Shown: piece after piece, positions 56,180 to 64,000 of the stretch
Layout: each line of letters begins with the position of its first letter
Numbering within the stretch: the first letter of the stretch is position 1
Assembly (NCBI GenBank): GCA_015680685.1
Contig: MNCI01007639.1
Coordinates: forward strand, 764,978 to 828,977
DNA: 64,000 nt
Direction of reading: 5' to 3'
Source of the DNA: Gnetum montanum
Lineage: Eukaryota > Streptophyta > Gnetopsida > Gnetales > Gnetaceae
Position numbers and translations under genes: made by a program
Notes under the pieces: generated by a model
What the model was told of the DNA's origin: nothing
What the model saw: only the letters and a program-made list of their open reading frames with translations
Databases searched by the model: none

Positions 56180-57130
56180 TGATGAGTGGTGAGGTACCCT
56201 TGCACTCAACCATACGAATACGAGTGTTCATGCATGATCTGGTCGAACTCTACAGATGGACTAGTTGTGGTGTCTAGATAGTTACACGTTGATTGCAGTT
56301 CGCTATCTTCCCACCCAAACTAGTATTTACCTTGTCATGTATGGTTTAGTCTAGAGTGAGGTGTATGATGTGGTCCTAAACTAATGCTACTCCTAGAGGT
56401 AATGGAAAATAACTTTGATTAAGCTAATGAGTAATATGGAAAGAGAATCTTAGCTAGATTAAGTGTGATTAGCATCCTTCCTTAATCATCCATACACATC
56501 TTGGACCTCATGTACTACTTCTAGGATTACCAAGCACATGTTACTTAAGAACTCCTAAATATGCTACTGGGATACCAAGTAGTCACACTTAAATGCATGT
56601 GATTAAGTCATACTCATTCCATGTTTAATAACAGGGATAGTGAAGGAAGGTAAATAAATATTAATTAAGAAAGTAATAAATAACAATAAAAATTAAGCAA
56701 TTAAAACTAAGTGAATGCTGCAATGATAAAGTAATCTTGATCTTTATTGCTGGTCATGTGCATGTCCAAGTACATCATACTCAAATAAAGGTTCTCTACA
56801 ATTACAATCATCACATTGTGGGCATGCACTAGGGAAAGAGTTGAGATGAACTAAAAAATGAACAAAAAGACTCTACTTCTATACTTACTGACTCTCCCCT
56901 TCCTACACGTCCAAATGTGTATTTATAGGCTTACATAGGAATCATGATATCCTGTATCTGATATCATTATCTAGGCTGCAATATCATGTACCCGATATCG
57001 AGGGTCTGATGTCAAGGATCTGATATCAGCACCTGGATATCAGGGGTCTGATGTCAAGGGTCTGATATCAACACTTGGTTATCTAATTTCAAGGGTATGA
57101 TATCAGCACCTAACAAACCATGATTCATCA
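56180..57130 (-). repeat. R9 5' LTR with GATATC-rich U3
   Basis: TGATGAGTGGTGAGG ... ATGATTCATCA. Seven GATATC sites and two TGATGTCAAGG boxes lie between about 56945 and 57110. TATA (minus CTATAAATACAC) is near 56920-56932. Confidence 0.88.
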
Positions 57131-57135
57131 TTATT

Positions 57136-58155
57136 AGAGAAGAAAAGAGAAGTAGATATTGAGGAATGGCCTTAGTTAGAAGGGACCTTCAAGCATGGGT
57201 AACATGTCTTTCTAGTTCCATAACCAATGCTTATAGCTCGTTTATTATGTCTAAGGGGTGTGCATTGAATTTCCATCTTTTTTTTTAAATGGGAACCACA
57301 CCATGCAAAGACACATATGTTTATTTTTTCTAAGGGGTGTGCTTTGAATTCCCATCATTTTTTTTAATGAGAACCACACCATGCAAAGACTTATTCAACT
57401 TCCTTTTATTGGTTGACATAGAATGGTAAGAAATCCATGAAAACACACATGCATCCACATAAACATAAAATCAAAAAGAATACTAAATATCCTTGAAGTC
57501 ACACCCTATTCAAACCTTTGAATCCTTTCCAATTTTAGAAACTACCAAAGTTACAAATTTGTTAACGTATTATTGATGAAAAAGGGACTACACATTTCTA
57601 GAATAAGGAAAACCATAGAGTTTGGGGATGGGTGGATGTTGTGGACTCACCACCTATTACATGAAAAAGAAACCATGTCCTAATCATCCATGATGAAATT
57701 CAAAGCCAAAATCCAAGCATCAACAATCAAATAACAAAATAGTACATACTACCATCAAGCAACACATTACCATTGTACCTGACACTTATTAACAAAAAGT
57801 TAAAAAATCATACCAAAATAAAATAAAATAAAATATAAAAGAAAGTGTAAAATTTTTAAGGAATAGCAAATGTACTAATGATGGTGTAAAACAAAAATTA
57901 GAAAAGATTAATAACATGAAAACAAGAATATGTAAAATAAAGAATGTGTAAAACAAGAAGATGTAAAACAAAAAGGTGAAAAATACTCAAGAATCCTGAA
58001 GCTTAGAATAGGGGGTAACCCCCATGACTAAACATTTGGCCATGACAAGGATTAATAAGTGGATAAATAGGATTCATGCATGTATGAAACATTGGTGATC
58101 ATTCATGCCCTAACCATTGGGTGTTTATTAGTGGTGTGGTGGCTAGGTAGAAAAA
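57136..58155 (-). other. R7 spacer 3' of gag
   Basis: No gene. A segment of about 75 bp (AAGGGGTGTGC ... AACCACACCATGCAAAGAC) is duplicated in tandem at about 57250-57395. A PPT-like box, AGTCATGGGGGTTACCCCC on minus, lies at about 58011-58030. Confidence 0.5.
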
Positions 58156-60344
58156 TCATTGGTCATACACTTGATTGTTACATGTATGGTAGGTTAGGGT
58201 ATGAAATGTGTTAATGTTATAGATGTTTGACCCACGATTGCAACCTTGAACATGATATGGTATGCATGGATTTATCTGTCTCCCCACACTGTTAGATTCA
58301 TTGGTTGTATTTGGAATTGGGGTATTGATGGATGGTGGCCCGTGTGTAGGCTCAAAGAATGGTGATGGTGAAAAGGGAGGTGTTGCACCAGATTGACATT
58401 TTGTTGACTCAGATGATGTGGTGGGTCCATGCATGGTTTTCTTTGACATACATTTTTTCTCCAGAAGGGACGTTTCCTACATTGCGGTTGAGAACCACTA
58501 GTGTCAGCATGTCTATGCACATTTGTAGCACAAGTGGCATTTGTTTGTTGATATTGTGGTGCAAAACCTTCTTGTGTCATTGGTGGTGGCCTGTAATGCA
58601 ATGGAGTAGAAGGATATTGAGGGTAGGATGGATGGCAAGAGGCACAAGGTGGTGATCCTTCAGGGGATGTCATGGGTTGTTATTACTCGGGAGAGTAGTA
58701 GTGGCAATTTGAAGTAGAGGATGTAGAACTAGTTGGAGAAATAGGGTGTTGAACATAATGTCTATGCAGTTTTGTCTGGTAGGAAGGATAGGGCTGATTT
58801 GGTGGTGGTCTCCCCCATGATTATGGTTGTTGCCACTATGGTTGATGACCATGTTGAGGCTAGTAATAAGTCCCCCTAGGATGGTATGATCAGTGGTGGA
58901 ACTGTCTATGATTACCTTGTGGGAGAGGAATTCTCCCAGGCATGTGCTTTTGCACAAACTTCGAATTTAAGACACTTTCCCAATACTCATGTAGATGCAA
59001 CAAGACTAGGCAATGGCCCTTCGGATGGTCATATATGTAGATGTCGCATCCAATATCTTCATCTATGATTAAGTCTGTAGCCTCACTTTCTTTAGCTATT
59101 TTTCCTATTTNTTTGTATCAGCAAGGTTTGTTGTAGAATCACCTGATTGAGCGTGGTTTGTTCTTCTTACCATAGATCTGGACCTCCTTCTATGGAAGAG
59201 GTGGATCCCATTGATATTTCTCAACATTCTCCCATTTTCATATCTCTCCTTATTCTTTTTCCACACACTCAATTAACTCTTAGATCTGATGGGCTTGGAG
59301 CTCGTATAATTACCTTGGGACATACATCCCAACAGTCTCCCTTGTTTCATTACAATGTCCATTTATGATGTGGTAAAGCTACCTTTCCTTGGAGAAACCA
59401 TGACCTAGGGATCTATTTATTAAGCAATAATATCTATCTAAGGCCATGTCCAAGGGTTCATGTTGTTCTTGCTTCCATTCTTGGATCTGTCTCCTTAGGT
59501 TGGACACTATTGTATAGGTTTAGTATTTCTTGTTGAATAGTTCTAGCATTGTGGACCATTGTCGAATTGAATTCGATCTTAATGATCTATACCACACTTC
59601 AACTCTATCAATTAGTATCCTAGAAAAGAGCTTAAGCTTTTTCCATCCACTTTCAATGTTGTAGAAAGCACAGGCATCATGGAAGGCTTGTAAATCATGT
59701 TGTGGATCTAAATCATAACCTCCTACAAATTTAGGAATATTATTCTTGTCAAGCTTATGTAGGAGACTCTTCTTACAATGCTTGTGAGATATCGTAATGG
59801 CCTCTGTGATATGCATTAGGCTCTTAGTGGCCAACAAGGTTTCATTATCATTAAATAGGTTGTGTGAAAAATTTCTATCTCTATTCGTTTGATCGTGATA
59901 ATGTTGTCTGTGTTCATGGTGACATCTTTGACTTTTCCCATGGTTTTAATTTTTCTTTTTGTTTCACCCCTCTATTGGAGCTTGATCTTCATACCTACAT
60001 TCATCTTCATCAGAACTAGATGTTGAAGGCAAAGAGAAAGATGAGGATCTAGAAGAATTGCCATGGCTCCTATGGTATTCTTCAAGGTCCTTTGATTTAT
60101 TGTTTCTGGGTTTTGAGGAGGTCTTAGGTCTTGAGGCCTCCCCTAGTTCAAGACTCACAGCATCTCCTCCAAGATTTTTTATCTTAGGTAAATGTAATCT
60201 TTGAGTGTTGTCAAGGTGGTCATGATCATAAGAAACCCATGCATAAAGTTGATCACTACAATTTTCTTCATTATATATCTTGTTATTTCTCCAATGAATG
60301 CATTCGCTATATAGTGCATCATTACTTCCATGTGAGAGAGACAT
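58156..60344 (-). pseudogene. gag: R7 gag
   Basis: ATG at 60344-60342 (MSLSHGSNDALYSECIHW). N-terminal charged and Ser-rich. Core at 59837-59520 (LKLFSRILIDRVEVWYRSLR). Motif C...YDHPKGHC at 59010-59048 in place of the R9 motif. A Pro/His-rich C-terminus extends to 58156. Two frame changes. No protease or pol. A single N is at 59111. Confidence 0.72.
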
Positions 60345-60451
60345 TGTTATTGGTTTATGATGTGTATGAGTTAATATTTTTCAAAAATATATATCATTAA
60401 TGCCTTTACAGTGATCCTATATAATATAACTAATCTATATGACTAGCACCA

Positions 60452-60469
60452 TCCCTGGCAATAGTGCCA
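60452..60469 (-). other. R7 primer-binding site
   Basis: TGGCACTATTGCCAGGGA on minus, one base from the LTR. Confidence 0.75.
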
Positions 60470-60470
60470 A

Positions 60471-60794
60471 TGATGAGTAGCGAGGTACCCCTACGCCCAA
60501 CCATACGAATCATAAGTGTTCATGCATGATTAAGTTCAATTCCATGGATGGGACTAGTTGTGGCATCTAGATTGCTATGCCTTAATCATAGTTTGTTGTC
60601 TTTCCACTTGAACTAGTCATAGCTTTGTCACGTATGGTTTAGTCTAGAGTGACATATGATTTTTATTATTTTATATTTTATTATTCTACAATTAACAATA
60701 GGTTGAAACTCAATTTATAATCAATTCAACTAATTTAATTGCTAATTAATAATCAACTACCATAACATAAGTATCTGATCTCACTTCCCATGCA
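60471..60794 (-). repeat. R7 5' LTR, inner part only
   Basis: TGATGAGTAGCGAGG ... CTTCCCATGCA matches the 3' LTR from 41959. Beyond 60794 the sequence is inverted LTR DNA, so the outer part is lost. Confidence 0.8.
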
Positions 60795-60900
60795 TGTTAA
60801 TTAATTAAGCACATAAGCATGATCTCTAGCTACTTGCATAGGATGTGCATGGGAAGTAGGATCAGATACTTATGTTATCCCATGCAAGTAGCTAGAGATC
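60763..60900. repeat. Interlocked inverted repeats at the R7 5' LTR break
   Basis: 60763-60794 pairs with 60846-60877 (30 of 32 bases), and 60821-60839 pairs perfectly with 60882-60900. 60791-60822 is an inverted copy of LTR sequence corresponding to 42368-42401. Confidence 0.88.
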
Positions 60901-61009
60901 GTAAACCTAAGTATCTACTACAAACTCCTAAGTGAACCTAATTAAGGATAATCTTAGACTCTTTAGGACTAAGACAACATAGAAGAACACCCATAGAAGA
61001 AACTCAACA

Positions 61010-61264
61010 TAGGATATCAAGGTTAAGTTCTTGAAGGTTAATGCATATGTAAATATCACCATTTCTTTTATGAGCTAAAATCATGTTAGAGATCCAATCA
61101 GAATAGTCAATAGCAAAGACAAACCTAGCATTATAAAGTTTAGTTTTCTCTTTATTAATAGTTAGAGCTATAGTAAGATAAATTTTTATTGTCTTTTACT
61201 TAATAGGATTAGAACCTTCCTCCAAGATAATATTATGTTCAACTAGCTTTGGATCTAGATGGTA
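61010..61264 (-). pseudogene. Ty3/gypsy reverse transcriptase N-terminal fragment
   Basis: The minus strand reads YHLDPKLVEHNIILEEGSNP, then YSDWISNMILAHKRNGDIYI and INLQELNL, matching the palm/finger start of gypsy RT (SxWxSNxVxVxKKNGxxRxCxDFRxLN). The catalytic YxDD region is not present. This is the only RT sequence I could find in the window. It may belong to the same element as the integrase at 41466-41950. Confidence 0.68.
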
Positions 61265-63433
61265 CATGTCACTATATCCCTAACAAAAAAGTAATTGAAT
61301 GCTCTTATAAGATTGTCAAGATGAACTTCTAAAGGTCTTGGGAAAGGAAAGCACTAAGTAGAAAAGTCTTTTGATTAATTGATAATTGATTAAAATAGGC
61401 TCTCAATCAAGAAAAGAGATGTCTCACTAAGGTAAAAGTTCATGCTCTGTAATGTCTAAAAAATGATATAAGAGAAGCTAAATTTGATATCAAAACAAGG
61501 AAAGAGAGATCTAGATTCCTATGTACTTGGCTTGCAAGATGACTCAAGATCAAATATTGAAGTAGAGAATCTCAAGAGACAGCCATGTCCACCTAGACCA
61601 AAATCAAGAGGTCATATTTGCCATCTAAAAGAAAAGACATCAAAAGTCTTAGAGTGCATGTCATTTCTAAGTTATGAAAGCAATAGAAGAAGGAAAGTTA
61701 GGCACCACAACTTTTACTTGCATCAAAAGAATTTAAGAATTAATGCATGAGAAAAGTGAAAGTGACAACAAAGTATACAACAAGATAGTATCATGGCAAG
61801 TAGCAACAACAATAGGCAAGGGACTATGTAAGGATCTAGTAGCAATAGGGAATTACCTCAACACTACATACTATTCCTAGAGCTCAAATGTAAGCTATCC
61901 AAATCCTATATAGGAAGTTTTATATAGTTCTAGTATCCCTATGATTTTTCCACAATGACTATTCTTGAATTTTTAAAATTTTTGAAAGAAATTACTAGCT
62001 AGATGCGATGCTATGCTTCTATTTAATGTCTTTTAGTAGTTTAAAGAAATTTTTAATCTTATATTTAAAGCTTTTGATTCAATTTTATTGTAGAAATTGA
62101 AAGCCCCATCATGTAACTTGAGTTTCTAAGGGTTTTGATAATTTTTAGATATGTTGCTAAAAATCGTATGTATGCATTAATTCTTATCTTATTTGAATAA
62201 TACATATAGAATACATTGATTATTTAGGACTTTTTATTAGATTTACTTGATTAGATCAAGTGAAATCATGCACTTTAACATCACTACTACAAGGCATTGA
62301 GTAGCAATGCTAAGGAAAGATATTTTATAATCTTGCATTATTTTAATATAAATCTCTTAAATGCATTAGATAGCATTAGTGAAAATATAGTAAAATCAAT
62401 GTTTTCATGAAAAAATCTATAATAATTCTTTGAAATTTTAGAAAAATGTAATTTTGGCGCTTTTTTCTTATGAATAACATGACACGAGATTTTAACATAT
62501 CAACATTTTCACCAAATTTCTAATTATAAGAAAAGGGATAAAATGGCATCATGCATCAATGTGCATTTTAACATACAACGTTAATGTTTACAAGCGAGGT
62601 TATGGTGTATCGATGTTTTGCCAAATGCTTATGTAAGAAAAACATAAATTAATGTCCCATGTCAAAGTGTATTAATGTAGAGCATCAAAGTTGTAGATGT
62701 CTTTGCCAAATCCCTTATGTTGATCTCACATCCTACATCAAGTTGAGTTGTGACGTGAAACATCAAAGTTTGATCATTAATTTTATATATAAATACACTA
62801 AAAAAGGTTTTAAATGTATGTGTTTTTGCTAAACACTAAGTGTTTAAAGTACGATGACATCTTTCATTAGTTGTATTTTTAAGATAGAACATCAAAGTTT
62901 AGGCTAAGATTCTACATATCACATAGGAAACTTAGAAAAGTTTTAATGCAAGACTAACATGGCAAGAAGATGTTTCAATGTTAAGCTAAAATTTTAATAT
63001 GAAACTATATTTTCAACACTAAATCGATTTGTTCTCTATTTGAGGGATGCCATAGTACTTAGGAAATGAGCATCTTAGAAAATAAATGTGGGAAATCTAG
63101 TCCAAGCATTAGCAAATCACTCTTTGATGATAAGATGCTTATGCCACCAAAGTTGTAAGCATAGAAGGGAGCTGTGAAATTTCTAAATTTTTACATAAAC
63201 TATTTTCATATGATGATCTAGACTAGCTAAATAAAGAAATAGTTCTACAAGCACTAGTGGTAATCCTACCAAGATTCTATGTCATGCTCATAGAGATAAT
63301 CTTTGAGATATGATTAAATATTAAAGAGCTATCCAAGGAGGTCATGGTTTATAGAAAATACTTAAATAAGTTATGGGAAGGAAGAGAGTATCGATAGGTT
63401 AATGCTAATAGAACATTGTTATTGAAAACTCAT
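61265..63433. other. AT-rich stretch without recognisable gene
   Basis: It should hold protease/gag of the element owning the RT fragment, but I could not identify them. The plus-strand open frame at 61484-61750 looks like chance. Confidence 0.3.
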
Positions 63434-64000
63434 TGATGAGTGGCGAGGTACCCCTACACTCAACCATACGAATACGAGCGTGTACGCGCGATCTGATTGA
63501 ACTCTGCAGACTAAATGCCTTAACACCACAAGAAACACTTGGGGTTAATCGTTCGTTGTCTTCCCAAGCTTGCTTGTAAGTGTCACGGTGTATGGTTAAG
63601 AAAGTCTAAGGTATGTGATTTTTTTGGTATTTTTCGGTTTATCTTCTAAGCTATGAGAGGAAAGGATTGAGAAACTAAGCTAACTCTAACTAATGTCCTA
63701 AGTCTAAGTTAACTAGCGTCAGCATCCATTCCCACTTACTGGACATACCCTGAACTATGCAACTATGGCTTACCAAATGCTAATCGTTACTGGGATCACC
63801 ACACGTAACGCAAGTGCTCGAAGTGGTCGTACTGAGGCACCTATTTAGCTTAAGTGTGATAAGCAGCCGATTCCTTAGCTAGCCGTACACACCCGTGGGT
63901 GCTCGTAACTAAGTCGTACTTATCACACGTTCTAGCCTAGCAATGAGTAGCCGATTCCTTGACTAGCCGTACACATTGGACTACCACTGGGATTACCAAG
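63434..64000 (-). repeat. R10: LTR of the R2/R8 type, cut by the window end
   Basis: Begins TGATGAGTGGCGAGGTACC. The first 200 bp match the R2 LTR end (8549-8765, inverted). No primer site lies to its left, so it is a 3' or solo LTR and the element extends right. CpG is well kept. AGCCGATTCCTT occurs twice (near 63868 and 63950). Confidence 0.8.

Larger units (their letters stand above)
52546..57130 (-). mobile_element. R9: short gag-only retrotransposon with TSD TTATT
   Basis: 4585 bp flanked by TTATT at 52541-52545 and 57131-57135. The 5' LTR (951 bp) is complete. The 3' LTR (52546 to about 53361) lacks about 135 bp of its start, and the PPT and the 3' half of the internal region are gone, so one deletion joins LTR to spacer at about 53361. 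Inserted in R7. Confidence 0.88.
41959..60800 (-). mobile_element. R7: gag-only retrotransposon containing R8 and R9
   Basis: The 3' LTR (41959-42807) and the partial 5' LTR (60471 to about 60794) share one LTR type, also seen as solo R4. Its own internal sequence is 57136-60470, then 51631-52540, then 42808-43003, with R9 and R8 inserted between. Removing each insert with one TSD joins sequence that is collinear with R8 internal DNA. Gag only, no protease or pol. Confidence 0.75.

Noticed and set aside
61484-61750. Plus-strand 88-codon ORF
   Set aside because: Lies opposite the likely upstream part of a minus-strand element and matches nothing.
1-64000. tRNA or rRNA genes
   Set aside because: Only tRNA-complementary primer sites were seen; no cloverleaf or rRNA sequence recognised.

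Overview
This window looks like intergenic DNA from a large, repeat-rich seed-plant nuclear genome. Almost all of it is nested, mostly non-autonomous Ty3/gypsy-type LTR retrotransposons. The evidence for a plant is: LTRs with TG...CA ends, primer-binding sites resembling the 3' end of plant tRNA-Asp, Tat/Athila-like gag proteins, GT-AG introns of 70-105 nt, 5-bp target-site duplications, and pervasive C-to-T decay of the kind left by methylated cytosine. I cannot name the species. I see no intact host gene, rRNA, tRNA or CRISPR array.

Left part, 1-37630. Element R1 (1-8548, minus, cut by the window start) is GC-rich and comparatively young. It has a 5' LTR, gag and protease but no reverse transcriptase or integrase. 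Past the protease, a 27-bp tandem array separates gag-pro from a convergent gene on the plus strand with five exons. R1 sits inside the 5' LTR of R2 (8549-14938, plus; gag-pro, no pol), and R2 sits inside the protease region of R3 (14939 onward, minus). R3 shares one LTR (about 18411-21124) with R5, a relative whose gag-pro is at 29600-33110. That LTR was hit by an insertion that is now a 928-bp solo LTR (R4, 19377-20304) flanked by ATGGT. R5 carries about 6.3 kb of unidentified repeated DNA (about 22970-29250) with a 792-bp assembly gap. A second LTR and an LTR fragment end at 37630.

Right part, 37631-64000. A decayed autonomous element is represented by an integrase piece (41466-41950) and a reverse transcriptase piece (61010-61264), which flank R7 (41959 to about 60800, minus). 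R7 is gag-only and contains two further insertions of relatives: R8 (43009-51625, TSD CCCTA) and R9 (52546-57130, TSD TTATT). R8 is complete from LTR to LTR. In the place where pol would be, it has a decayed ORF of about 930 codons predicted to be rich in coiled coil. The 5' LTR of R7 ends in a fold-back rearrangement, and another LTR begins at 63434.

The strongest observations are two unrecognised passenger genes carried by pol-less elements: the spliced antisense gene of R1, and the sense-strand coiled-coil ORF of R8. In both, nearly every premature stop is one C-to-T change away from CAG, CAA or CGA. That implies they were intact when the elements inserted.
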